DNA from: Sulfurovum sp.
Lineage (GTDB): Bacteria > Campylobacterota > Campylobacteria > Campylobacterales > Sulfurovaceae
NCBI GenBank assembly: GCA_027063305.1
Contig: JAMORY010000015.1
Span: 1-55,266 of the forward strand
Direction: 5' to 3'
DNA: 55,266 bases
Of this stretch, positions 1 to 8,396 are shown piece by piece; position 1 is the stretch's first letter, and the number at the start of each line of letters is the position of its first letter. Both the position numbers and the translations under genes were made by a program. The notes beneath the pieces were generated by a model. It did no database searches and had not been told where the DNA came from. It saw nothing but the letters and a program-made list of their open reading frames with translations.

Positions 1-43
1 CGATAAACTCGTCCCTCCAAGTAGAGAATACAACGCGTGACAT
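1..43 (-). CDS. Start of the nuoF-position gene (partial)
   Basis: An ATG at 43 overlaps the TAA stop of the NuoE-like gene by one base (TAATG), so translation is probably coupled. Fourteen codons are visible before the window edge and read MSRVVFSTWRDEFI. In Campylobacter and relatives the canonical NADH-binding nuoE/nuoF genes are replaced by two unrelated genes at this place, and this is the position of the second. Too little sequence is present to assign a function beyond that positional inference. Confidence 0.6.
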   Translation of the reverse strand, partial: MSRVVFSTWRDEFI

Positions 44-600
44 TATTTAGCCTTTGATTTACGTGCCGGTTTTTTTGAAGCCGGTTTTTTTGCTGCTTTT
101 TTCGGTGCAGGTTTGGAAGGTACCTCTTTCTTGCTCTGGGCTTCTGCCTTTGCCTTTGCTTCCGCTTCCTCTTTCGCTTTTGCTTCCGCAGCAGCTTTCT
201 CAGCCTCTGCTTTTGCTTCAGCCTCAGCTTTCGCCTTCGCTTCGGCTTCTTCTTTTGCTTTAGCTTCTGCTTCCGCTTTTGCCTTCGCCTCGGCAGCTTC
301 TTGGGCCGCTTTCTTTTCCGCTTCGATACGCGCTGCTTCTATCTTTTCAGCTCTGGCTTTACGTGTCGCTTCGTCCACTTTTTTCACAACGATCGTCCAG
401 TCCACTTCATTGAACTTCAATGAGTTCATCAAGTCGTGTCCAAGCTCTTTAATGAAGTCTGCCGATCTTTGAATATGTGAGAAATCACCTACTTCAAAGA
501 GAAAGATCCCTACTTCACCTGTCTGAAGTCCTTGATCGATCAACTCCGCCATACGGTCATAGAAGTTGTCATGTAAATGTCTTAAGTCATATCTTTTCAT
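43..600 (-). CDS. NuoE-like complex I protein with Ala/Lys/Glu-rich tail
   Basis: The protein has 185 residues. The first ~75 form a globular domain (DLRHLHDNFYDRM at the start, then GIFLFEVGDFSHIQRSA and NSLKFNEVDWTIVVKK) that resembles the short protein standing in for NuoE in Campylobacter and Helicobacter complex I. It has no cysteine set for a [2Fe-2S] cluster, so it is not canonical NuoE. Residues ~78-155 are almost entirely A, K and E in short repeats, which predicts a long charged helix. The last ~30 residues are Lys/Pro/Ala-rich like a histone H1 tail. It lies 12 bp after nuoD in the nuo operon. The likely role is a peripheral part of the electron-input module, which in this phylum is thought to use ferredoxin or flavodoxin rather than NADH. 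The tail is an odd extension of unknown purpose. Confidence 0.75.
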   Translation of the reverse strand: MKRYDLRHLHDNFYDRMAELIDQGLQTGEVGIFLFEVGDFSHIQRSADFIKELGHDLMNSLKFNEVDWTIVVKKVDEATRKARAEKIEAARIEAEKKAAQEAAEAKAKAEAEAKAKEEAEAKAKAEAEAKAEAEKAAAEAKAKEEAEAKAKAEAQSKKEVPSKPAPKKAAKKPASKKPARKSKAK

Positions 601-612
601 CTAGGCTGCTCC

Positions 613-1842
613 TTAACGGTCGACTTCACCGAATACGATGTTGGTTGTACCAATGATCGTAACGACGTCTGCAATATAGGTTCCTACAAGAATATCCTGT
701 AGTAATCCGGTGTGGAAGAAGCTCGGTGCTCTACATTTCAAACGGTAAGCGTACGGCTCACCCTCGGATTTGATATAGAACCCAAGTTCACCTTTTGGTG
801 ACTCAGTCGGTACATAGACCTCGCCTTTTGGCGGTCTCATCCCTTGTGTTACCAATACGAAATGCTGCATCAATGCATAGTTCTGCGTCATGATCTCCTC
901 TTTCGGTGCGGAGATGTACTGCGGCGCGTGTGCCATAAGTTGCGGCTCGCTCTCTTTGTACATAGGCACAAGTTGTCTAAGAATTCGTGTTGACTGATAG
1001 ATCTCCTGCATATAGATCATATAACGCCCGTACGAGTCACATCTGTCACTAATAGGAATATCGAAATCGAGTTCTCCGTAAAGCTCATACGGCTCCTCTT
1101 TTCTAATATCGTACTTGACACCCGATCCTCTGATCATCGGACCTGAACATCCCCAGTTAAGGGCATCTTCGGCAGAGATGACACCGACGTCCTCAAGACG
1201 CATTTTCCAGATACGGTTCTCCGTTAGAAGCGCTTCATACGTGTTTTTAACCTCATGGTCCACCTTGTCACACCATGCGATCATATTCTCGATGAAACCT
1301 TCCGGAAGATCCAAAGGTACACCACCGATACGTACCGCCGAGTGTGTCAAACGCGCACCACAGTAATCTTCCATGAGGTCCATACCGAACTCTCTTTCGC
1401 GGAACGCGTAAAGGAATACCGACATCGCACCGACATCGAGTGCATGCGTTGCGATGAAGAAGAGGTGAGAGATGATACGGTTGATCTCAAGAAGCATCGT
1501 TCTAATGACCTGTGCACGTCTTGGTGCTTCGATACCAAGAAGTTTCTCTACGGCCAACGCATATGCATAGTTGTTCGATGTGGATGCGATATAGTCGAGT
1601 CTGTCCGTGGTTGGAAGGAACTCGTTATAGGTCATGTTCTCCGCCATCTTCTCGATACCTCTGTGAAGGTATCCGATATCAGGGTAGGCTTTGACGACCT
1701 GCTCACCGTCAAGTTCAAGTACCAATCTTAGCTGTCCGTGCGCAGAAGGGTGCTGAGGACCGAAGTTGATCACCATAGTATTGTCGTCACGCTCAAAATT
1801 GAGGTTTTCAAAGAATGGTGTTAATTTATTGGGTTGTTGCAT
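613..1842 (-). CDS. nuoD: NADH-quinone oxidoreductase subunit D
   Basis: At 409 residues this is the usual length for the 49-kDa-type subunit of complex [23 protein letters not shown] near the N terminus is the family signature, and [13 protein letters not shown] and [11 protein letters not shown] follow it, as in NiFe-hydrogenase-related large subunits. The C terminus ends in the conserved VFGEVDR. NuoD forms the quinone-binding cavity together with NuoB at the membrane junction. It is a separate gene here, 11 bp after nuoC, not the NuoCD fusion of enterobacteria. Confidence 0.97.
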   Translation of the reverse strand: MQQPNKLTPFFENLNFERDDNTMVINFGPQHPSAHGQLRLVLELDGEQVVKAYPDIGYLHRGIEKMAENMTYNEFLPTTDRLDYIASTSNNYAYALAVEKLLGIEAPRRAQVIRTMLLEINRIISHLFFIATHALDVGAMSVFLYAFREREFGMDLMEDYCGARLTHSAVRIGGVPLDLPEGFIENMIAWCDKVDHEVKNTYEALLTENRIWKMRLEDVGVISAEDALNWGCSGPMIRGSGVKYDIRKEEPYELYGELDFDIPISDRCDSYGRYMIYMQEIYQSTRILRQLVPMYKESEPQLMAHAPQYISAPKEEIMTQNYALMQHFVLVTQGMRPPKGEVYVPTESPKGELGFYIKSEGEPYAYRLKCRAPSFFHTGLLQDILVGTYIADVVTIIGTTNIVFGEVDR

Positions 1843-1853
1843 ACTCTCTCCTC

Positions 1854-2639
1854 TTATCTTCTGTGATCCAGTTGTTTACCGGAGTCTTTGTTGTAATCAA
1901 CAAGCACGGTCTCACTGTACTCGATCGGATTCTCTTTTTCACCTTCGGAGATATCGGCACCGAACGGTACTTCATATCCGACTCTTGAGAAACGCTTGGT
2001 ATCGTAACGGTCGATACGTGCAGGGTCTCTGTTCTCAGGCCCGATGATATCACGGTACTCTTTACCGAAGATCTTATCGACCTCGTACCATGATGCGAAC
2101 TCATCCCCTTGAAGCGGATAGGTCTTGAGCAGCGGATGCCCTTCCCAGTCGTCAGGCATAATGATACGCTTGAGGAACGGATGGTTGTTCACTTTGATTC
2201 CGAACATATCGTACATCTCACGCTCTGCGAAGTTCGCCGAGTTGAAAAGCGGTACGATCGATTCGATCGCTTCCCCTTGCTTGATACGACATACGATACG
2301 TACACGTTTGGCTTCATTGATGTTCAAGAACTGATAGAAGAGCTCGAACTCTCCGTCTTGTGCAAGGTAATCCACCGCGCTTTGCTCGGAGCATTGTGCA
2401 TATCCGCACTCCTCTTTAAGCGTTTTGATTGCTTCGAAGTTCTCTTTCGCATCGATATGGATGACCAGCTGTCCCACTTCGATATAGCTCTCTTTGACGA
2501 AATCCTTCATCTTCTCAACTACCTCGGCAAAGTGAGTCCCCTCTTCTACCGCTTCTCTAGGAACACGCGGTGCGACCCAGTATCTGTCCGTATAGTAGGA
2601 CTTTTTCTGTACATTGTCTTTGGGAGTATACTTTCTCAT
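1854..2639 (-). CDS. nuoC: NADH-quinone oxidoreductase subunit C
   Basis: The protein has 261 residues and belongs to the 30-kDa subunit family. The signature ERE(M)YDMFGI with [15 protein letters not shown] is clear at about residues 147-180. It is longer than a minimal NuoC because of an N-terminal segment (residues 1-60), common in epsilon-type NuoC. The ATG overlaps the last base of nuoB, so the two are translationally coupled. NuoC is a hydrophilic connecting subunit of the peripheral arm. Confidence 0.96.
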   Translation of the reverse strand: MRKYTPKDNVQKKSYYTDRYWVAPRVPREAVEEGTHFAEVVEKMKDFVKESYIEVGQLVIHIDAKENFEAIKTLKEECGYAQCSEQSAVDYLAQDGEFELFYQFLNINEAKRVRIVCRIKQGEAIESIVPLFNSANFAEREMYDMFGIKVNNHPFLKRIIMPDDWEGHPLLKTYPLQGDEFASWYEVDKIFGKEYRDIIGPENRDPARIDRYDTKRFSRVGYEVPFGADISEGEKENPIEYSETVLVDYNKDSGKQLDHRR

Positions 2640-3157
2640 TACACTAACCTCAAGTTCTGTTTAGTATTGTTCTTCATGTTAGCCGACTCTTTTCTGATCT
2701 TCTTTTGAAGCATCATCAACGCGTACTGAAGCGTCTCAGGTCTTGGCGCACATCCTGGAAGGTAGATGTCAACAGGAACGATACGGTCAACCCCTTGAAC
2801 GGTCGCGTAGGTGTTGAACATACCACCGGTGTTGGCACATGAACCCATGGAGATGACCCATTTAGGCTCTGTCATCTGATCGTATAGTCTTCTGGCGAAC
2901 TCCGCGTGTTTCTTGGAGAGCGTTCCCGCCAAGATCATCACATCCGCCTGTCTCGGAGAGGCTCTAAAGATCGTACCCATACGGTCGAAATCGTAACGGG
3001 ATGCACCCGCCGCCATCATTTCGATCGCACAACATGCGAGTCCGTAGGTCAAAGGCCATAGGGAGTTGGAACGTCCCCAGTTGACGAGTTTGTCTACCGA
3101 AGTCAATGCTATCGGCAATCCAGCTGCGCTGGCATAATTTACTTGATGCTGTGCCAT
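2639..3157 (-). CDS. nuoB: NADH-quinone oxidoreductase subunit B
   Basis: The protein has 172 residues. It carries the PSST-family cysteines that hold iron-sulfur cluster N2: the adjacent CC in [12 protein letters not shown], then a Cys in [12 protein letters not shown] and one in [10 protein letters not shown]. This cluster passes electrons to quinone. The gene starts 19 bp inside the 3' end of nuoA and ends on the nuoC start. The C terminus (about residues 157-172) is a short polar extension. Confidence 0.97.
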   Translation of the reverse strand: MAQHQVNYASAAGLPIALTSVDKLVNWGRSNSLWPLTYGLACCAIEMMAAGASRYDFDRMGTIFRASPRQADVMILAGTLSKKHAEFARRLYDQMTEPKWVISMGSCANTGGMFNTYATVQGVDRIVPVDIYLPGCAPRPETLQYALMMLQKKIRKESANMKNNTKQNLRLV

Positions 3158-3528
3158 TCAAGTGCTCCTTTCTTCCATGCATATACGAAACCAATCGCAA
3201 GTAGTAAAATAAACAGAATCATCTCTGCGAAACCGAACCAACCGAGCAATTTAAAGTCGATCGCCCATGGGAACATGAAGATGATCTCCACATCGAAAAG
3301 GATGAAGAGAAGTGCGATCAGATAGAACTGTGCCGAGATCGTGTTTGGCTGCTTTGTCACTTCCGGTCCACATTCATAGATCGTAAGCTTTAGCTTCTCA
3401 GTGTCCAGTTTGGCAAGTTTTCTACTGACAAAACGTGCCAAAAACAGCGTTGCTGTAAATGCAATGGCGGTCAATGCAAACAGTATGAACACACCATAGT
3501 ACGGATGTTGCGTAATTACATGAGTCAT
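3139..3528 (-). CDS. nuoA: NADH-quinone oxidoreductase subunit A
   Basis: The protein has 129 residues and three membrane segments, about residues 11-32, 66-88 and 95-115. The family motif YECGPE occurs in the loop after the first segment, followed by [21 protein letters not shown] with its conserved acidic residues. It is the first gene of the nuo operon. The 190 bp upstream separate it from the divergent rhodanese gene and must hold both promoters. NuoA is a small membrane-arm subunit next to the quinone cavity. Confidence 0.96.
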   Translation of the reverse strand: MTHVITQHPYYGVFILFALTAIAFTATLFLARFVSRKLAKLDTEKLKLTIYECGPEVTKQPNTISAQFYLIALLFILFDVEIIFMFPWAIDFKLLGWFGFAEMILFILLLAIGFVYAWKKGALEWHSIK

Positions 3529-3650
3529 AGTAATCCCTTAGCTAAGTTTAATTCTTCCCTGCTGTTACCGGCAGAGTATTCTCAGAATAGTGCTTCTATA
3601 TTAACTAAAAGATGATTAAAATTATGGTGAGGTTTTGATGATCTTTTACG

Positions 3651-3656
3651 TATAAT
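3651..3656 (+). promoter_or_regulatory. Probable -10 box of the rhodanese gene
   Basis: TATAAT lies 63 bp before the rhodanese ATG in the nuoA/rhodanese divergent region. No good -35 hexamer is seen, only T-rich sequence, which is normal for sigma-70 promoters of Campylobacterota. The nuo promoter must lie in the same 190 bp, but I could not single out one -10 box for it. Confidence 0.5.
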
Positions 3657-3718
3657 GGGGGTTGTAACTATGTGAAACAAGCCAAAAGTGCTAAAATGGC
3701 ATCAAAAAAAGGTACCCG

Positions 3719-4123
3719 ATGAAAAGAACAACCGATATACTATACTATATTGCGATGGTCGGACTGCTGGTATGGTTCGCCTATTCCAAGGGGTGGATAC
3801 TTGCTGATTTCAAATCGATCACACCCGAAGAGGCCATAGCGCGAATGCATCATGAGAGCAATCTTACCCTGCTGGATGTACGTACTCCCGAAGAATTCAG
3901 GAACGGACATCTTATCCATGCGATCAATATACCGCTTGACCAGCTTCCGGACAGGCTCTCCCAACTGGCCCCTTACAAAGCAAAACCGATGCTTGTCTAC
4001 TGCCGTAGCGGTAACCGCAGTGTCTCCGCGTCGCGTATTCTAAAATCACACGGCTTTACCCCTATTAATGTAAAGAACGGCATTGTCGGACTCGCAGGTG
4101 CCAAAGCGCAACTGGTGCGCTGA
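3719..4123 (+). CDS. Membrane-anchored rhodanese-domain protein
   Basis: The protein has 134 residues. One N-terminal membrane segment (about residues 8-26) is followed by a single rhodanese domain: LLDVRTPEEFRNGHL, then the active-site loop VYCRSGNRS with the catalytic cysteine, then SHGFTPINVKNGI. Such proteins carry persulfide sulfur, and the anchor places the domain at the membrane, probably on the periplasmic side because few positive residues follow the segment. This fits a sulfur-oxidising lifestyle, but the partner is unknown. Its stop is directly followed by the stop of the convergent AAA+ gene. Confidence 0.88.
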   Translation: MKRTTDILYYIAMVGLLVWFAYSKGWILADFKSITPEEAIARMHHESNLTLLDVRTPEEFRNGHLIHAINIPLDQLPDRLSQLAPYKAKPMLVYCRSGNRSVSASRILKSHGFTPINVKNGIVGLAGAKAQLVR

Positions 4124-5857
4124 CTAGACCTTGAACCCCATGCTCTTAACACCCTCGAAACTGCTGCCAAGCTCCTTCTCGATCTCTTCGAGGAAGTCTT
4201 TTTGAGTGAAGATGCTCTCCTCTCTTACCGCTACTTTATAAGCGGTGTTACGGATAATGAGGTTGATCTGTCCGCCGGTAAGCTCATATTTGGCAAGTGC
4301 TTCGACATTGAAATCCTCTGCATAATCGGCCTTTTCAGGGAGCATGAACTGCCATAGCCGCATACGTTGTTTCTTCCCCGGTTTCTTGAACTCGATCTTG
4401 TAGTTGAAGCGTCGGGAGAAGGCTTTGTCGATATTGCCCAGAAGGTTGGTCGTAGCGATAAGGATACCCTCAAAACGTTCGATCTGCTCAAGGAAGATAT
4501 TCTGCATCTGGTTGTGCATCTTGTCCGCACTGCTTCCGGCACCTTCGCTTCTTGCTCCCAGAAACTGGTCGGCTTCGTTCAACAGCAGGATCGGTTCGAC
4601 CTTCGCTTTGGCACTGAGCTCTTTAAAGTCGTCGAATATCTTACGGACGTTCTTTTCACTCTCTCCGACATACATCGAGAGGATCTTCGAGCAGTCAAAA
4701 GAGAGAATGGGCTTTTTAAGTGTCTTAGCAAGGCTCATTGCCGTCATAGTCTTGCCAGTCCCTGCCGCACCGTAGAAGATAATGCGTGCATCGATGCTTT
4801 TACGCTTGTCTTTAATGCCCCACTCTTTAAGCTTCTTAAAGACATTTTTGTCAACCTGTTTGACAACGTTGTTGAGCGTCTCTCTCGTTTTGGGGTGCAG
4901 TACCACATCATCGAGTGTCGTTTCGGGTTTGAGATATTCAAAGAGCTCTTGCTCTTTAACAAGGGCATCGAGTTTGAGCTTTGTGACCTTCTTTTTCTTC
5001 TTGGGGTGGATAATACGTTGCATCACCTCCTCTTGCAGATAGAACGAACGGCTGACACCACCGAACATATTGAGGATCTCCTCATAGTCGATGATCCCTT
5101 CGGTGATCAGCTTGGCACCGTCTTCAAGCAGGGCACGGTTCTTGATCTTCTCGTACTCGTCGAACGAGATAAGCTCAATGAGGGTATTCATGTCACGGAA
5201 CTGCCCCTCACCCCCGCTGTACTCCTCTTTGAGCAGGGCAAGAAAGATACGCTGTTCCTTCTCGTCAAGCTGTTTCTCTTTAAAGAACTCCTCTACGACA
5301 ATAGGGGTCTTGGTGATCTTGACACGCTCTTCGATCCGTTTTGTCAAGAGGTTGAGCTTGTTCTTCAAACGTCCAATACTCAATGAGTTGTCGGCAAAAC
5401 CCTGTTTAAAGGTAGCGATATTGTGTAGTAACGACACCATATCGAATTGATCTTGCAGGTACTCCAAATGGTCGGTGTAGGGCTTGATCTCAGGGAGGAA
5501 TATCTCCAAAGAGCCCTCTTCCAAAAGACGCAGAAGCGACATGCTGGGTGTCACTGAGGTATTGACAAGCTCAAGCTGAGAAGCATCGTGTGCTTTGACC
5601 TGCCCGAAGCTCACCTGTATGAACCAGCCAAGATCGAGCAGGTTCTTTACGAGCGAAAGCTTTTTGAGATAGAGGTAGGGTTCGCTATTGTAATGCTCTT
5701 GAAGCATATCGAGTACAGAGACCTCTTCGACCCCTTTTACGTAACGGCGGCAGACATGCTGTACCAGTTTCGCTTCCTCTTCACTACATTTTAGATGTGG
5801 GAAGATGGTACTTTTACGCACATTTTTCGCTTCTATGAATTCGATCAGGTATTTCAA
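4124..5857 (-). CDS. AAA+ family ATPase
   Basis: The start is taken as TTG at 5857, preceded by AGGAAAGAAAGA. An ATG 120 bp upstream is in frame but would overlap the divergent PTS gene and its ribosome-binding site. The product has 577 residues. An N-terminal ~340-residue helical region of unknown fold is followed by one AAA+ module. Walker A is GAAGTGKT at about residue 365 and Walker B is ILLLNEAD at about 425. The usual Walker B aspartate is asparagine while the glutamate is kept. A sensor-like TTNLL and the arginines of AFSRRFNYK follow. The module resembles the CDC48/FtsH-type clade. The substrate is not evident from the sequence. Confidence 0.85.
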   Translation of the reverse strand: MKYLIEFIEAKNVRKSTIFPHLKCSEEEAKLVQHVCRRYVKGVEEVSVLDMLQEHYNSEPYLYLKKLSLVKNLLDLGWFIQVSFGQVKAHDASQLELVNTSVTPSMSLLRLLEEGSLEIFLPEIKPYTDHLEYLQDQFDMVSLLHNIATFKQGFADNSLSIGRLKNKLNLLTKRIEERVKITKTPIVVEEFFKEKQLDEKEQRIFLALLKEEYSGGEGQFRDMNTLIELISFDEYEKIKNRALLEDGAKLITEGIIDYEEILNMFGGVSRSFYLQEEVMQRIIHPKKKKKVTKLKLDALVKEQELFEYLKPETTLDDVVLHPKTRETLNNVVKQVDKNVFKKLKEWGIKDKRKSIDARIIFYGAAGTGKTMTAMSLAKTLKKPILSFDCSKILSMYVGESEKNVRKIFDDFKELSAKAKVEPILLLNEADQFLGARSEGAGSSADKMHNQMQNIFLEQIERFEGILIATTNLLGNIDKAFSRRFNYKIEFKKPGKKQRMRLWQFMLPEKADYAEDFNVEALAKYELTGGQINLIIRNTAYKVAVREESIFTQKDFLEEIEKELGSSFEGVKSMGFKV

Positions 5858-5960
5858 TCTTTCTTTCCTGTTTTCTTTTGAGTATAGCAAAGTTTTGTTT
5901 TGATTCGCTATACTTTCTGCCAAAGAGCATACATACCGTCCGTATGCGAAACCTTCCGTC

Positions 5961-5966
5961 AAGGAG
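5961..5966 (+). promoter_or_regulatory. Ribosome-binding site that sets the HPr-EI start
   Basis: AAGGAG lies 9 bases before ATG 5976 but only 3 bases before an in-frame TTG at 5970. This favours the ATG as the start of the PTS fusion protein. Confidence 0.7.
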
Positions 5967-5975
5967 TTTTTGACC

Positions 5976-7829
5976 ATGTTCGCCCTCTTTCAACGTCTAT
6001 TTGCATCCAGCGTGACCGATGTTCTGCACGTCACCTCCCCCAATGGATTTCACCTGCGCCCCGCCGCTCTCTTCGTCAATGAGGCAAAACGCTTCTCATG
6101 CCGTATCGAAGCGGAGAACCGCGGAAAGATCGTTAATGCGAAGAACCTGAACGAATTTCTCTCTTTGGGTTTGGAGAGGGGAGACCACTTCGACCTGATA
6201 TGCACAGGCTCTGACGCAAAAGAGGCACAAGCGGCACTCATCGCCTGTTTTGAGAGATTGATGCAGGAAGAGAAGCCCCATACCCCTAAAGAGACACCGC
6301 AACCCTCCGATACACAAAGCGAGTCTTTTTATGAAGGTGTATCGCTTCCTCTTACCACGCTGGTCGGATCGGTTGCGATAGCGCCACTATGGCACTACCG
6401 TACTACGACCCGCCAAACAGAACGAAAGCGAGACTTTTCAGAAGCACTCTTGCACACACTCCAAACGCTTGAAACGGAAGCCCATACACACAAGGGGAGG
6501 ACCGAAGCATCGATCTACCGTGCACAGCATGCCTTGCTTCACTCCTTGGCAGAAGATGTAGAGACACTTCAGGCATTTGAGGCGAAGATAGCGCAGAGCA
6601 TGGAGGCTTTGGAAGGAAGCATACTCTCTGCTAAACGCGATGATTTCCGTGATATACTTTTTCGTATCAAAAAGGCCATGGGGGAAGAGAGTGACGTGAC
6701 ATACCCCACGCATCCGTTCATCCTTGTCGCTGACGACCTGCTTCCCTCCCAAATAGCGACACTTACCCAAACCGCTGTTGCGGGGGTTATCTTGCAAAAA
6801 AGCTCACCGTTCTCCCATACGGCGATCCTTCTTAAAGAACACCCCTTCCCTTCCGCCCTGTTAAGCGAGGAGATACCCGACGAAGTTAGCGAAGAGGTGA
6901 TCCTCGATACCGTACATGCACAACTCGTTCACAAGCCCACGCCAAACGACCTTCAACTAGCAAAAGAGACCGTGAAGAAGATCTGCACACAGGCCGATAC
7001 CATGCAAGAACAACGTTTTGCACCGGCAACGACACAAGATGGCGAACGAATATTCGTCTATGCCAACGTGACCGATGTAGCGAGTGCCAAAGAGGCCAAA
7101 AGTGCCGGTGCCGAGGGAGTCGGGCTTTTGCGTACGGAATTTCTTTTCAAGGAACATCTCCCCTCTCACCAAGCACAGGTCGATGCCTATAGCGAGATCT
7201 TCAAGCTTTTTGACGATGTTACCGTACGTACACTGGATATTGGAGGGGATAAGGTGCTTCCTTATATCGATCTTCCCAAAGAGTCCAATCCCTTTCTGGG
7301 TATACGGGGGATCCGTCTGCTCGAAACCCACCCCGACCTCATCGAAGCACAACTGCATGCTATTTTTGAAGCGGCAAACGGAAAGTCGGTAAGAGTGATG
7401 TTCCCCATGATATCCACTCCCGAAGAGTTCTCTAAGGCCAAAGCCTTTGCAATGCAAACCGCACAGAAGTACGGGCTCTCCATCTCCTCTATACGTTTTG
7501 GGATGATGATAGAGGTTCCATCCGTACTCTTTATGCTTGATGCGTTCAATGCTATCGTAGACTTCTACTCCATCGGAAGTAACGATCTTACGCAATATCT
7601 CTACGCCATCGAGCGTACCCATCCTGCACTCCAGCCACCACATGATACACCGGCACTCTTTTATGCCATCGCACACATCACCGCACACTGCAACAAACCT
7701 GTAAGTCTATGTGGCGAGATAGCCGGAGACCCCACACACACCGCAGCACTCATTCAAAGCAAGATCCGCACCTTCAGCCTCTCTCCCGCACGCATCGCAC
7801 AGATCAAAGAAGCGATCAGGTCGATCTAA
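5976..7829 (+). CDS. HPr-Enzyme I fusion of the PTS
   Basis: The protein has 617 residues and two PTS phosphocarriers in one chain. Residues ~16-100 are HPr, with phospho-acceptor His26 in SPNGFHLRPAAL. The position of regulatory Ser46 in other HPr proteins is Asn here (NAKNL). After a polar linker (about 105-120) comes Enzyme I. It shows active-site His281 in SPFSHTAILLKEH, the PEP-binding GLLRTEFLFKEH and DIGGDKVLPY, and the C-terminal SLCGEIAGD with Cys579. It should take phosphate from PEP and pass it to EIIA. EIICB lies downstream on this strand, and EIIA and nagA are 5 kb away on the other strand. PTS proteins are uncommon in Campylobacterota, which suggests acquisition. The 3' end overlaps the convergent regulator gene by 4 bp. 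Confidence 0.93.
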   Translation: MFALFQRLFASSVTDVLHVTSPNGFHLRPAALFVNEAKRFSCRIEAENRGKIVNAKNLNEFLSLGLERGDHFDLICTGSDAKEAQAALIACFERLMQEEKPHTPKETPQPSDTQSESFYEGVSLPLTTLVGSVAIAPLWHYRTTTRQTERKRDFSEALLHTLQTLETEAHTHKGRTEASIYRAQHALLHSLAEDVETLQAFEAKIAQSMEALEGSILSAKRDDFRDILFRIKKAMGEESDVTYPTHPFILVADDLLPSQIATLTQTAVAGVILQKSSPFSHTAILLKEHPFPSALLSEEIPDEVSEEVILDTVHAQLVHKPTPNDLQLAKETVKKICTQADTMQEQRFAPATTQDGERIFVYANVTDVASAKEAKSAGAEGVGLLRTEFLFKEHLPSHQAQVDAYSEIFKLFDDVTVRTLDIGGDKVLPYIDLPKESNPFLGIRGIRLLETHPDLIEAQLHAIFEAANGKSVRVMFPMISTPEEFSKAKAFAMQTAQKYGLSISSIRFGMMIEVPSVLFMLDAFNAIVDFYSIGSNDLTQYLYAIERTHPALQPPHDTPALFYAIAHITAHCNKPVSLCGEIAGDPTHTAALIQSKIRTFSLSPARIAQIKEAIRSI

Positions 7830-8206
7830 CGATCGAGCTTCAGCAATCTTGCAAAGCTCACCTTATAGTCACTAGACATGATCGGTTTGCGAAGATAGAG
7901 GTCAAAAAAAGCTTTTTGATCCTCATACTTACTCGGGTAGATCGTCAATGCGGCAATACGTGTTTGTTCACTCTTTTTCAGTGCCGCTTTGGCGATCTCC
8001 ACACCTGAGCCATCTGGCAGGTTCATATCGATGATCATCGCATCATAGGGTTCGTTCTCTTCGATCATCCCCAGCGCTTCTGCAACGGAGGAAGCGATAT
8101 CGACATCGATACCGATATGGTTCTCGCTCATGAACGCCGTGATCACTTTACTCTCGAACGCCAAATTGTACGCTACGTCATCTACGATCAGAATTCGTTT
8201 TGCCAT
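7826..8206 (-). CDS. Single-domain response regulator
   Basis: The start is ATG 8206, preceded by AAGGAGAT. A longer reading from 8236 has no such site. The 126-residue product is only a receiver domain: acidic pair in ILIVDD (residues 9-10), phospho-acceptor Asp60 in MIIDMNLPDGSG, Thr in ALTIYP and Lys in LRKPI. There is no output domain, so it acts by protein contact, like CheY or Spo0F. It sits between the two PTS genes on the opposite strand. No kinase is adjacent; the nearest is the one at 10829-11887. Confidence 0.88.
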   Translation of the reverse strand: MAKRILIVDDVAYNLAFESKVITAFMSENHIGIDVDIASSVAEALGMIEENEPYDAMIIDMNLPDGSGVEIAKAALKKSEQTRIAALTIYPSKYEDQKAFFDLYLRKPIMSSDYKVSFARLLKLDR

Positions 8207-8396
8207 TTTCGTATCTCCTTTATCTTCATATCTCATTTGGCCGCGCCGATCTACTACACTTGGGCGGCACCACTAAGATGTATCATAAGGCATTCTGTCA
8301 AAAATAACTATAGGACTATTCTTAAAGCCCTCTTCGTATCGGCGGTAAAGATGCAATATGGTATCTTTTCACATACAAAGTACAAAAGGAAAACGC

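Noticed and set aside
113-472. Ala/Ser/Phe-rich frame opposite the NuoE-like gene
   Set aside because: It is the complement of the A/K/E repeat and has no ribosome-binding site or family resemblance.
4367-5386. 339-residue frame antisense to the AAA+ gene
   Set aside because: The sense frame has clear ATPase motifs. The antisense product has no recognisable domain.
6957-7688. 243-residue frame antisense to HPr-EI
   Set aside because: Cys- and Gly-rich noise opposite conserved EI motifs; no start signal.
8207-8396. NagC- or cre-type operator before nagE
   Set aside because: I looked for A/T-rich palindromes of those types and found only a weak 7-bp match about 90 bp apart.
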